DNA of 64,000 nucleotides, taken from assembly GCF_025244925.1 (NCBI RefSeq), contig NZ_CP104275.1:868001-932000 (forward strand), given 5' to 3'. The translations under genes were made by a program, and so were the position numbers. The notes under the pieces are model-generated. The model did no database searches, had not been told where the DNA came from, and was given only the letters and a program-made list of their open reading frames with translations. How positions within the stretch are numbered: position 1 is the stretch's first letter; every line of letters begins with the position of its first letter. Source of the DNA: Arthrobacter zhaoxinii. GTDB lineage: Bacteria > Actinomycetota > Actinomycetes > Actinomycetales > Micrococcaceae. Of the stretch, positions 45,457-53,964 are shown one piece after another.

Positions 45457-46203
45457 CTAGGCCGTCTCGGCCAAGGTGCCCAGGTAGAGCTGGATGACCT
45501 TCGGATCCTTCATGAGTTCGCGCCCGGTACCGGTGTAGGCGTCCCGGCCCTGGTCCAGCACATACGCCCGGTCACAGATCTGCAGGCAGCGGCGGGCATT
45601 CTGTTCCACCATGATCACGGAGACGCCTGCCCGGTTGATCTCATGCACCCGCAGGAACGCCTCGTCCTGCTTGACGGGGGAGAGCCCGGCGGAGGGTTCG
45701 TCGAGCAGAAGCACGGCGGGGTCCATCATCAGCGCACGGCCCATGGCGACCATCTGGCGTTCGCCGCCGGACAGGGAACCCGCCCTCTGGGCCCGGCGCT
45801 TGGCCAGTTCTGGGAACACCCCGGCCACAAAATCGAAGCGTTCCTTAAAGGTCCTGGGCGCCTGGTACACGCCCATCTGCAGGTTCTCCTCGATGGTCAG
45901 GGAAGGGAAGACGTTGTTGTTCTGCGGCACGAACCCCACACCCCGGCTGACGAGCTTGTTGGCCTTGAGCCCGGTAAGGTCCTGGCCGCGGACCACAACG
46001 GTCCCGGAATGCACCTTGACCAGGCCGAACATCGCCTTGAGCAGGGTGGATTTGCCGGCACCGTTGGGTCCGATGATGCCGATCAGCTCACCGCGGCGTG
46101 CCTCGATGCTGCACCCGTTGAGAATGTTGACCCCGGGAATGTAGCCCGCCACGAGATCGGTTACCTTGACGACGGAGTCGCCTTCGAATGCATCGGCAGT
46201 CAT
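45457..46203 (-). CDS. livF: Branched-chain amino-acid ABC transporter ATP-binding protein LivF
   Basis: 248 aa, single ABC domain of LivF size. Walker A GPNGAGKST (about residue 46), signature SLSGGERQMVAMGRAL, Walker B VLLLDEPSAGLSP, and MVEQNARRCL typical of LivF. ATGA overlap with livG. Last gene of livHMGF. Confidence 0.95.
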   Translation of the reverse strand: MTADAFEGDSVVKVTDLVAGYIPGVNILNGCSIEARRGELIGIIGPNGAGKSTLLKAMFGLVKVHSGTVVVRGQDLTGLKANKLVSRGVGFVPQNNNVFPSLTIEENLQMGVYQAPRTFKERFDFVAGVFPELAKRRAQRAGSLSGGERQMVAMGRALMMDPAVLLLDEPSAGLSPVKQDEAFLRVHEINRAGVSVIMVEQNARRCLQICDRAYVLDQGRDAYTGTGRELMKDPKVIQLYLGTLAETA

Positions 46204-47270
46204 GCCTGGTCCTTCCGTTCGTCGATCCGCCCGCCGACCACGCCGTCAGGTTCCATACCCACCGATGACTCGGCGTCCTGCTCCAACTCGGCCTCCAGCT
46301 TTTCGAAGCCTGCCGAATCGCCGAGGTCCACATCGTGGTGCGCCCCAAGATAGGCGTCGATCACGGCCTGGTCCTTCATGACCTCGCTCGGCGGGCCTTC
46401 TGCCACCACCTTGCCTTCGGCCATAACGACCACCCAGTCGGCGATGTGGCGGACCATGTGCATGTCGTGCTCCACGAACAGGACGGTCATGCCCTCGGCC
46501 TTGAGGTTCTTGATGTGGTCAAGCAGCGACTGGGTCAGCGCCGGGTTCACGCCTGCCATGGGCTCATCCAGCATCACCAGTTTGGGGCGGACCATCAGGG
46601 CCCGGGCCATCTCCAGCAGCTTGCGCTGGCCGCCGGAGAGGGACGCTGCATAGTCGCCCCGCTTGGTGTCCAGCTTGAACTTGGCCAGCAGGACGTCGGC
46701 CTGTTCGGTAATCTCCTTTTCCCGCTGGCGCCACAGCGGAGGCAGGAGCGCCCGCCGAAGGGATTCCCCCGGCTGGGCGGTGGCACCCAGGCGCATGTTC
46801 TCCAAAACGGTCAGCTTGCCCATGACCTTGGTCAGCTGGAATGTGCGGACCATGCCAAGGCGTGCCACCTTGTAGGCGGAGACCCCGGCCAGGTCTTTGC
46901 CCTCGAACTGCCAGCTGCCGGACTGGGGTGTGTCGAAGCCGGTCAGCAGGTTGAAAAGAGTCGTTTTCCCGGCACCGTTGGGGCCGATCAATGCGGTGAT
47001 CTTATTCCGCGGAATCTCCACGTGCTCCACATCCACGGCGTTGATGCCGCCGTAGGTCCGGGTGACGTTCCTGGCCACCAGGATGGGATCCCGTTTGGCG
47101 CAGCCCGGACCGGTCTCGCCCGCAGCAATGGGGCGGGCGTCGTCCATGTAGTCGTTGTCCGCGGCCGCCGGAGGAACGGGACCGTCGAGGGGTGCTTCCG
47201 TTTCCGGACCGGCTGCGTGCGCCCCTGAGGCGCGCGCGGCCGCCAGGGGCTCGTCTGCTTGGTGGCTCAT
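46200..47270 (-). CDS. livG: Branched-chain amino-acid ABC transporter ATP-binding protein LivG
   Basis: 356 aa. Walker A GPNGAGKTT, signature SLSGGQRKLLEMARAL, Walker B LVMLDEPMAGVNP and FVEHDMHMVRHIADWVVVM identify LivG. It is about 100 residues longer than usual because of an Ala/Pro/Asp-rich N-terminal extension (about 60 residues) and an acidic C-terminal tail. Overlaps livM by 4 nt. Confidence 0.95.
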   Translation of the reverse strand: MSHQADEPLAAARASGAHAAGPETEAPLDGPVPPAAADNDYMDDARPIAAGETGPGCAKRDPILVARNVTRTYGGINAVDVEHVEIPRNKITALIGPNGAGKTTLFNLLTGFDTPQSGSWQFEGKDLAGVSAYKVARLGMVRTFQLTKVMGKLTVLENMRLGATAQPGESLRRALLPPLWRQREKEITEQADVLLAKFKLDTKRGDYAASLSGGQRKLLEMARALMVRPKLVMLDEPMAGVNPALTQSLLDHIKNLKAEGMTVLFVEHDMHMVRHIADWVVVMAEGKVVAEGPPSEVMKDQAVIDAYLGAHHDVDLGDSAGFEKLEAELEQDAESSVGMEPDGVVGGRIDERKDQA

Positions 47271-48247
47271 GCGAACGACAGCTCCTTCTTGTTGCCCAGG
47301 ATGCCCTGGGGCCGGAAGATCATCAGCAGCATCAGGGCTACGCCGACAAGGATGTAGCGGATCTGGCCTGCCTGGGAAGTGGTGATGAACGTGATGTACC
47401 CGGATTCAATGGCGCCGTAAAGAAGGCCTTGAGTGACGGAGAGGATGGCCCAGAAAATCATGGAGCCGAGCACCGGCCCGAGCACAGTGGACATGCCGCC
47501 CAGCAGCAGGGCTGTGTAGAGGTAGAAGGTCAGCTCGGTCCCGTAGTTTGCCGGCTGCACGGCGTCCCGGGGGAGGGTGAAGATGATTCCGGCCAGCGAG
47601 CTCAGGACGCCGCCGATGACCAGCGCCTGCATTTTGTAGGCGTAGACGTTCTTGCCCAGTGCACGTACGGCATTCTCGTCCTCCCGGATGCCCTTGAGCA
47701 CGCGGCCCCAGGGACTGCGGATCAGCATCCACACCAGGAGGCAGGCAAGGGCCACCAGGAGCCAGGCCACCAGACGGATCCAGAGGTCCCGCTCGTTCAT
47801 GGAGACGGGCCCGAGGCTGTAGGAGCCCGCCGGTAGCGGGTTGAGGGCGTAGAAGCTGCCGGTAAAGGCGGCGAGGCCGTTGGCGGATCCGGTCACCGGT
47901 GTCATGGAGTTGGTGGTGACGATGTACCGGATGATCTCGGCGGCGGCAATGGTAACGATGGCAAGGTAGTCCGCCCGGAGGCGAAGCGTGGGTATGCCCA
48001 GGATGACGGCAAACACCGCGGATGCCAGCAGAGCGATCACCAGTGCCAGCGGCAGCGGGGCATTGAAGGAGAGGATCGGTATGGCGAAGCCGTAGGCACC
48101 GACGGCCATGAATCCGGCCTGGCCGAAGTTCAGCAGGCCGGTGTAGCCGAAGTGCACGGCCAGCCCGAGGGCAGCCAGTGCGTACGCGGCCGTGGTGGGG
48201 CTGATGATCTCAGTGAAGGCACCGAGAAGAATGTTGGAGAAATCCAT
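47267..48247 (-). CDS. livM: Branched-chain amino-acid ABC transporter permease LivM
   Basis: 326 aa, eight to ten helices. LivM motifs: GLLNFGQAGFMAVGAYGFA, LRADYLAIVTIAAAEIIRYIV and SPWGRVLKGIREDENAVRALGKN, the EAA-like coupling loop. Follows livH by 14 nt. Confidence 0.95.
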   Translation of the reverse strand: MDFSNILLGAFTEIISPTTAAYALAALGLAVHFGYTGLLNFGQAGFMAVGAYGFAIPILSFNAPLPLALVIALLASAVFAVILGIPTLRLRADYLAIVTIAAAEIIRYIVTTNSMTPVTGSANGLAAFTGSFYALNPLPAGSYSLGPVSMNERDLWIRLVAWLLVALACLLVWMLIRSPWGRVLKGIREDENAVRALGKNVYAYKMQALVIGGVLSSLAGIIFTLPRDAVQPANYGTELTFYLYTALLLGGMSTVLGPVLGSMIFWAILSVTQGLLYGAIESGYITFITTSQAGQIRYILVGVALMLLMIFRPQGILGNKKELSFA

Positions 48248-48261
48248 GTGTACCTAAGCCC

Positions 48262-49599
48262 CTAACCTATGCGCTCGCGGCGGCCGAGGAGTCCCTGCGG
48301 CCGGACCAGCAGGACAAGAATCATGATGACCAGGGCGCCCACGTATTTCAGGTCCGCTTCCAGCCAGAGTGTGGAGATTTCCACGAAGAGGCCTACCAGG
48401 ACGGACCCGACCAGTGCGCCGAAGACCGTGCCGAGACCGCCGAGGGTCACTCCGGCGAAGATCAGCAGCAGGATCTGCTGGCCCATATTGAAGGAAACAC
48501 CCGGTCGGTAGTACGCCCAGAGGATGCCTCCCATGGCGGCAAGGGCTCCGCCGATGACCCAGACGAGCCGGATGACCCGGTCCACGTCAATGCCCGACGC
48601 CGCGGCCAGGGCGGGGTTGTCCGCCACTGCCCGGGTGGCCTTGCCGATCCTGGTGCGCAGCAGCAGGAGCGCGACCACCAGGATGACGGCCAGGCTGACG
48701 ATCAGGGACACCAGGGTATTCCGGGGAATGGACACGGGTCCGAGTTCCAATATCGGACTCTGGGAGCCCGGCAGCTGCTGTGTCCCGCCGCCGAAGAAGA
48801 ACAGCACGGTGTAGCGCACTGCCACGGCCAGGCCGATGCTGACGATCATCATGGGCACCAGGCCCGTGCCGCGGCGTCTCAACGGTTTCCAGATCCCGGC
48901 GTCCTGCACGTAGCCGAAGGCCCCGCCGGCCAGGACCGCCAACGGGAGGGCTGCCCAGAGCGGCATGCCCATGGCGGCGAAGGCGAAGGCAAGGACGGCA
49001 CCCAGGGTTACCATTTCCCCGTGCGCGAAGTTGGTCAGGCCGGTGGTGCCGAAGATCAGCGACAGGCCGACGGCGCTCAGGGCGAGCAGGAGGCCGAAGC
49101 TCAGGCCCGCCACCGCCCGCTCCAGCAGCAGGGAACCGAAGCTCTCCTCCTGCAGCACAATTCCTTCACCGAGCAGGAACAGCGTGGTGATGTTGGTGGT
49201 GTTGGCGAAGGTGACGGTGCGGGGGTTCTGCTGGCCTTCCGCCAGGGCGACACCCTCCGGAAGGGTGGATTCGTCCAGCTCCACTTCATACGCGCCCTGC
49301 TGCGGGACGCCGATGGACCAGGATCCGTTTGCCCCGGTCACCGCCTCGGCCTCGTACCCGTTGCCGGTGGCGGTGATGGTGACGCCCTCCAGGGGCGCGC
49401 CCGCGTTCTTCAAGACGCCGCTGATCCGGTCGCGGTATTCGGCCGCGTCTGTCGGGCCGGGGCTGGCAGAGGACGCCGGGGCGTCGGGTGTGGCTGTTGT
49501 GGCCAAAGCGGCAGGAGCTGCGAGCAGCATGGCAGCAAACAACGCTGCCATGGCCGCCAGCATCCCCAGATACCGGGTCAGCGCCGATGTTCTTACCAA
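48262..49599 (-). CDS. livH: LivH-type permease fused to an extracytoplasmic carboxypeptidase-regulatory-like domain
   Basis: 445 aa from TTG 49599, chosen because GGAGG (49609-49613) stands 9 nt upstream. The N-terminus is a signal peptide/helix (MLAAMAALFAAMLLAAPAA), then a Ser/Pro/Thr linker and a beta-sandwich of about 90 residues (RISGVLKNAGAPLEGVTITA, ANGSWSIGVPQQGAYEVELD) like CarboxypepD_reg/transthyretin-like domains. The LivH core begins near residue 160 with AVGLSLIFGTTGLTNFAHGEM and has RAVADNPALAAASGID. First gene of livHMGF. The added domain is not part of ordinary LivH. Confidence 0.92.
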   Translation of the reverse strand: MVRTSALTRYLGMLAAMAALFAAMLLAAPAALATTATPDAPASSASPGPTDAAEYRDRISGVLKNAGAPLEGVTITATGNGYEAEAVTGANGSWSIGVPQQGAYEVELDESTLPEGVALAEGQQNPRTVTFANTTNITTLFLLGEGIVLQEESFGSLLLERAVAGLSFGLLLALSAVGLSLIFGTTGLTNFAHGEMVTLGAVLAFAFAAMGMPLWAALPLAVLAGGAFGYVQDAGIWKPLRRRGTGLVPMMIVSIGLAVAVRYTVLFFFGGGTQQLPGSQSPILELGPVSIPRNTLVSLIVSLAVILVVALLLLRTRIGKATRAVADNPALAAASGIDVDRVIRLVWVIGGALAAMGGILWAYYRPGVSFNMGQQILLLIFAGVTLGGLGTVFGALVGSVLVGLFVEISTLWLEADLKYVGALVIMILVLLVRPQGLLGRRERIG

Positions 49600-49908
49600 G
49601 TTCTGAAACCTCCACGCAGGGCTGCGGAACCGAAGAAGCGGCGCGCAGGCGGGTAGATGTGACACACGTCACCGATTGGGGAACATGCTACCCACTGAAT
49701 GTTTCAGGCAGTGACGTTTCTCCTCCTGCGCATGTCGCGATCGGATAACAACTGTGCTGCCCTTGGCGCAAGGGAGGCAGGCCCGGGAGGACTCCGGTAT
49801 GCCGAACCGTTATCCGCAGGTGCGGATTCGCGGGAATCCGCCGTCCTCCGTCTTCGTTGTACTTGGTAGGCTGGGCTGAAACAGCCCCCCAGATGGAGGA
49901 CAGATTCA
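49600..49908. promoter_or_regulatory. Divergent intergenic region between livH and the BI-1 gene
   Basis: 309 bp without a credible gene. It contains the livH ribosome site, a CRP-like box at 49658-49673, a 7-bp hairpin GCGGATT/AATCCGC near 49822-49841 and a TAGGCT near 49868 that may serve the BI-1 gene. Exact promoters are not clear. Confidence 0.45.
49658..49673 (-). promoter_or_regulatory. CRP/GlxR-like site upstream of livHMGF
   Basis: TGTGA-CACACG-TCACC matches TGTGA-N6-TCACA in 9 of 10 positions, about 60 bp before the livH start codon. Confidence 0.55.
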
Positions 49909-50751
49909 ATGGCACGTGGCGGAAATCCGGTTTTTAACGGAAAGAACTTCAAAGCCCAGACCCGCGGCGGCACCGCCACGGGTTCACTGGCAACTGACAA
50001 CAGCTACATGACCCCGCAGCAGCTGCAGGATCTTTACACGGCCCCGTCCGCCAAGCCGTCGGACATGGGCCGCATGACGTATGACGACGTCATCATGAAG
50101 ACGGTTTTCTGCTTGGCGATGATCCTGGTGGGCGCTGCAATCCCCACTTTCGTGCTGCCGTCGATGGGCAGCGGACTAATGATCCTGGGCGCCCTGGGCG
50201 GTTTTGTCCTGGGCCTCGTCAACTCGTTCAAGCGTGAACCCGTTCCCGGGCTGATCCTTGCGTACGCCTTCCTTGAAGGCATGTTCCTCGGCGGCCTCAC
50301 CGCTGTCCTGGACGGGATGTACCCCGGCGTCGGCCTGCAGGCCGTACTGGGCACGCTGGCAGTCTTCGCCGTCACCCTCGTGCTGTTCCGCAGCGGCAAG
50401 GTGCGTGCCACGCCCAAGGCTGTGCGGTTCTTCATGATCGCGATCATCGGTTACGCCGTCTTCTCCCTGATCAACGTCGGCCTGATGATCTTCGGCGGAG
50501 TACAGGATCCGTGGGGTCTGCGCGGCAGCGTCGAGATCTTCGGTATCCCGCTGGGCGTCTTCATCGGCATCCTGGCCATCGGCCTGGCAGCGTTCTCGCT
50601 CATCATGGATTTCACGTCCATTGAGCAGGGCGTCAAGGCAGGCGCCCCGGAGCGTTACTCCTGGACTGCGGCGTTCGGCCTGACGGTGACGCTGGTGTGG
50701 CTGTACGTGGAGATCATCCGTCTCCTGTCGATCCTCCGCGGCAACGACTAA
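49909..50751 (+). CDS. Bax inhibitor-1/YccA family membrane protein
   Basis: 280 aa. The N-terminal 60 residues are polar, then seven helices. Family traits: MTYDDVIMKTVFCLAMILVGAA, EGMFLGGLTAVLDGMYPG (loop with conserved acidic residues) and SLIMDFTSIEQGVKAGAP, the C-terminal Asp region that acts as a pH/Ca sensor in BsYetJ-type channels. GGAGG lies 9 nt upstream of ATG. Monocistronic, closed by a hairpin. Confidence 0.93.
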   Translation: MARGGNPVFNGKNFKAQTRGGTATGSLATDNSYMTPQQLQDLYTAPSAKPSDMGRMTYDDVIMKTVFCLAMILVGAAIPTFVLPSMGSGLMILGALGGFVLGLVNSFKREPVPGLILAYAFLEGMFLGGLTAVLDGMYPGVGLQAVLGTLAVFAVTLVLFRSGKVRATPKAVRFFMIAIIGYAVFSLINVGLMIFGGVQDPWGLRGSVEIFGIPLGVFIGILAIGLAAFSLIMDFTSIEQGVKAGAPERYSWTAAFGLTVTLVWLYVEIIRLLSILRGND

Positions 50752-50785
50752 TCCGCCGCGGCAGCAACTCAAGCGGTAATACATC

Positions 50786-50822
50786 CGGAAGGACCGCAGG
50801 CGAGTCGCCTGCGGTCCTTCCG
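50786..50822 (+). terminator. Terminator after BI-1 gene
   Basis: 16-bp perfect stem (50786-50801/50807-50822) with 5-nt loop, followed by CTGTTT. Confidence 0.88.
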
Positions 50823-50957
50823 CTGTTTAACGGCTCCGGGTGCCCGGTTCGGCCCGGGACTCTGGGCACGGTCCGTCCGCGGACGTAGCATGGCGGCGCA
50901 GGGTGGTCCCCGCTGCGGCGGAGCCTCCGCATACCCCGGCAGGAAAAGGAGTTGTCC

Positions 50958-51674
50958 ATGGCCGAACCGCAGCCGCAGTCGGTGGTCGAAGAACTCGTCG
51001 CCGTCCTGCTGGCCGGTTCGGACACTGAGGCGTTCCTGACGGAAGCGGCAGGTGTTGCCGCCCGCAGGATGGGCCTCTCCCCGCCGGACGGGTGCTCGAT
51101 TGCCGTTGAACGCAGCCGCCGGCCCCGGCTTGCCGTCCGGACCGAGGGTCTGGCGGGGATGGCTGCAGATGATGAGTACGGGCCCGGCAGCCCGGGCGGC
51201 ACGGTGCTGGGCGGCGGACCCGACGTCGTGGTGTCGGACCTGGCTGCAGCACACCGCTGGATTACCCTGTCAGGCGCGGAACATCACGGCGTCCGGGCGG
51301 TCGCCGTCGTCGCCCTGCCGCTGCAGGGGGACCGCGGGGTCCTCAGCTGCTATTCGGCCTCCGCATATGCGTTCGGACCGGAGGAAATGGCCGGAGTGCA
51401 CGCCGTTGCAGCTGAGACAGCCAAGGCCCTCCGGCTGGCACTGCTGCTCGATGCCCAGGCCAACCGGGCGGCGAACCTCCAGGCGGCCTTGGAATCACGG
51501 ACCGTGGTGGACCTGGCCGCGGGCATCATCATGGGACAGAACGGCTGCGGCCAGCAGGCCGCGATAGACATCCTCCGCAGCGTCTCGAACAGCCGCAACA
51601 TCAAAATCCGCAACGTCGCAGCCGGAGTGGTGGCTGCGGTGAGCGACCGGGTGAGCACCCATTTCGATGAGTGA
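50958..51674 (+). CDS. GAF and ANTAR domain regulator
   Basis: 238 aa from ATG 50958 (AAAGGAG, 6 nt spacing). Residues about 10-165 form a GAF-like sensor (VRAVAVVALPLQGDRGVLSCYS). Residues about 175-235 form an ANTAR RNA-binding domain: LESRTVVDLAAGIIMGQNGC and AIDILRSVSNSRNIKIRNVA match the three-helix ANTAR pattern. ANTAR proteins bind paired hairpins in nascent RNA and prevent termination. Ligand and target transcripts are unknown. Confidence 0.92.
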   Translation: MAEPQPQSVVEELVAVLLAGSDTEAFLTEAAGVAARRMGLSPPDGCSIAVERSRRPRLAVRTEGLAGMAADDEYGPGSPGGTVLGGGPDVVVSDLAAAHRWITLSGAEHHGVRAVAVVALPLQGDRGVLSCYSASAYAFGPEEMAGVHAVAAETAKALRLALLLDAQANRAANLQAALESRTVVDLAAGIIMGQNGCGQQAAIDILRSVSNSRNIKIRNVAAGVVAAVSDRVSTHFDE

Positions 51675-51705
51675 GCAGCGGCGGGCACGGGTAGGATAAG
51701 GCGGC

Positions 51706-52665
51706 ATGAACGCAACCGGCAGCGAACCCGCGGAGGCCGTCCCGGCCACCGGCACACAGTACGAAATCACCCGCGGCAGCGCTCGTGCCGTCATTGGATC
51801 CCTGGGCGGTGCGCTCCGCCGGTACACGGTTGACGGTGTGGACCTGTTCCAGACCTACCCGGACAGCGCCATCCCTCCCTCCGCCAACGGCGTGCTCCTT
51901 GCCCCGTGGCCCAACCGTGTGGCGGACGGGCGCTGGACGCTGGACGGACGGACCCAGCAGCTGGACATTACCGAGCCCTCGCGCGGGCATGCCAGCCACG
52001 GCCTGCTGCGCAACACCGGCTACACGGTCCGGGAACAGGTTCCCGGTGCCGTGGAACTGGAGGCCGGGATCTTCCCGCAGCACGGATATCCGTTCCACCT
52101 GCTGCACCGCGTGCGCTACAGCCTTGACGACGACGGCGGCCTGCACGTGCGCCAGAGCCTGACCAACCAGGGCGGAGCAGAGGCCCCCGTAGCCCTCGGT
52201 GCCCATCCCTTCCTTCGGCTCGGCGACGTACCGACCGAAGACCTGGTGCTGACCGTGGCTGCATCAACAGTGCTGACCGTCGATGACCGGCTCATCCCCA
52301 CCGGCCGGCAGGAGCCCGCCGGAACGGCGGACCTCCGGGCCGGAGCACGGGTGGGCGGCCTGTTGCTGGACAGCGCCTACACGGACCTCGCCCTGGACGA
52401 CACCGGCCCCGACGGCGCGGCGCACCGGTATGTCCTCGCGGCCCCGGACGGACGCACGGTCAGCCTCTGGGCCGGACCCGAATGCCGTTACGTCCATGTC
52501 TTCGTCACCGACACCTTCCCCGGCCAGCCCCGGGCCGTGGCTCTGGAGCCGATGACGGCGCCGGCCAATGCACTCAACTCCGGGGAAGGACTGGTCTGGC
52601 TGGCACCCGGTAGGACTTTTTCGGCCCGCTGGGGCATCCGGGGCGAGTTGGCTCCGGCGCGGTAA
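51706..52665 (+). CDS. Aldose 1-epimerase family protein
   Basis: 319 aa. Galactose mutarotase-like beta-sandwich. The substrate Asn/Arg of LAPWPNRVADGRW (about residue 66), the histidine pair region SRGHASHGLLRNTGY (about residue 93) and VALGAHPFLRLGD (about residue 165) are typical. C-terminal VALEPMTAPANALNSGEGLVWL carries the catalytic Glu. Could act on glucose/galactose or be a sugar-phosphate epimerase-like protein. Confidence 0.93.
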   Translation: MNATGSEPAEAVPATGTQYEITRGSARAVIGSLGGALRRYTVDGVDLFQTYPDSAIPPSANGVLLAPWPNRVADGRWTLDGRTQQLDITEPSRGHASHGLLRNTGYTVREQVPGAVELEAGIFPQHGYPFHLLHRVRYSLDDDGGLHVRQSLTNQGGAEAPVALGAHPFLRLGDVPTEDLVLTVAASTVLTVDDRLIPTGRQEPAGTADLRAGARVGGLLLDSAYTDLALDDTGPDGAAHRYVLAAPDGRTVSLWAGPECRYVHVFVTDTFPGQPRAVALEPMTAPANALNSGEGLVWLAPGRTFSARWGIRGELAPAR

Positions 52666-52725
52666 CACCACGGATAGGCACGTAAAGAGGGGTCCGGGCG
52701 AAGCCGGATATGGAAAGATGGCCCC

Positions 52726-53964
52726 ATGAAACCCCACGTACGCCGCACGGCGGCGCCCCGCGCGCTGCAGGCGGCGGCGGCGAACTCCAGCCGGAACAAT
52801 GACGAGGTCCCCTTCGCCCTGCGGGTCAGCGCAGCCTGGGCCTGGCGCCTCGGAATTGTCCTGATTGTCGGCGCCGGCCTCGTCTGGATCCTGAGCCACT
52901 TCTCGCTGCTGATTATTCCGCTGATGGTCGCCGCCCTGCTGGCCGGGCTTTTGTCACCGGTCACCAAGTGGCTGCGCCGGAACCGGCTGCCCGGCGGACT
53001 GTCCGTGGCAGTGACCATCGTGGCGTTCCTGGGTGTCATCACCGCTGCCCTGGCACTGGTGGGACGGCAGCTCGCCCTCGGCTTCCGCGACCTCTGGGGA
53101 GAGACGCTGCAGGGCGTCCGCCAGGTCCAGGACTGGTTGTCCTCCGGGCCGCTGAACATCACGGCAGGCGACCTGGATTCGTTGTTCGACGAGGCCAGCA
53201 CCACCCTGCAGGACAACTCGGCCAATATCCTTTCCGGTGCCCTGAGCGTGGGCAGCAGTGCCGGCCACTTCGCCGCCGGCCTTCTCCTGACCCTTTTCGC
53301 CCTGGTCTTCTTCCTGTTGGACGGGCGCCGGATCTGGGAATTCACTTCCGGGCTGCTGCCCCGCCGCGCGCGGCCGGCCGCCTATGGAGCCGGCATCCAC
53401 GGCTGGGAATCCATGGTCAACTACGTGCGGGTGCAGGTGATGGTGGCACTGATCGACGCCGTGGGGATCGGCGCCGGTGCGGCCCTGATCGGCGTGCCGC
53501 TGGCCCTTCCGCTCGGGGTCCTGGTGTTCCTGGGCTCGTTTGTTCCGCTGGTCGGCGCGTTTGTCACCGGCTTCGTGGCCGTCCTGCTGGCGCTGGTGGC
53601 CAACGGCGGCGTCAACGCCCTGATCATGCTGGGCATCGTCCTCCTGGTGCAGCAGCTGGAATCGCACATCCTGCAGCCGCTGGTCATGGGCCGGGCCGTG
53701 TCCCTCCACCCGCTGGCCGTGATCCTGGCGGTCACGGGCGGCTCCCTCGCCGCGGGGATCCCCGGTGCCCTGTTCTCCGTGCCGCTGCTGGCCATCCTCA
53801 ACACGATGATCCGTTACATCGCGGCACGGGGCTGGGAGGATGACCTGGCCATCGAACCGGATGCAGAGAACGACGACGGCGGCCCGGCGGAGGGGGACAG
53901 CGGTTCCGGTGCAGGTTCCGGTACAGAGGATGCGCTTCCTACAGGGAAGGAGCGCCGGCCATGA
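52726..53964 (+). CDS. AI-2E (PerM) family transporter
   Basis: 412 aa. Basic cytoplasmic N-terminus, then the family helix block IPLMVAALLAGLLSPVTKWLRR, a soluble middle region of about 70 residues, and paired helices with LGSFVPLVGAFVTGFVAVLLAL. QQLESHILQPLVMGRAVSLHP (about residue 308) is the signature motif of PF01594. Members export autoinducer-2 or act as Na/H antiporters or UndP transporters; the substrate here is unknown. Acidic Gly/Ser tail. ATGA overlap with ilvA. Confidence 0.93.
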   Translation: MKPHVRRTAAPRALQAAAANSSRNNDEVPFALRVSAAWAWRLGIVLIVGAGLVWILSHFSLLIIPLMVAALLAGLLSPVTKWLRRNRLPGGLSVAVTIVAFLGVITAALALVGRQLALGFRDLWGETLQGVRQVQDWLSSGPLNITAGDLDSLFDEASTTLQDNSANILSGALSVGSSAGHFAAGLLLTLFALVFFLLDGRRIWEFTSGLLPRRARPAAYGAGIHGWESMVNYVRVQVMVALIDAVGIGAGAALIGVPLALPLGVLVFLGSFVPLVGAFVTGFVAVLLALVANGGVNALIMLGIVLLVQQLESHILQPLVMGRAVSLHPLAVILAVTGGSLAAGIPGALFSVPLLAILNTMIRYIAARGWEDDLAIEPDAENDDGGPAEGDSGSGAGSGTEDALPTGKERRP

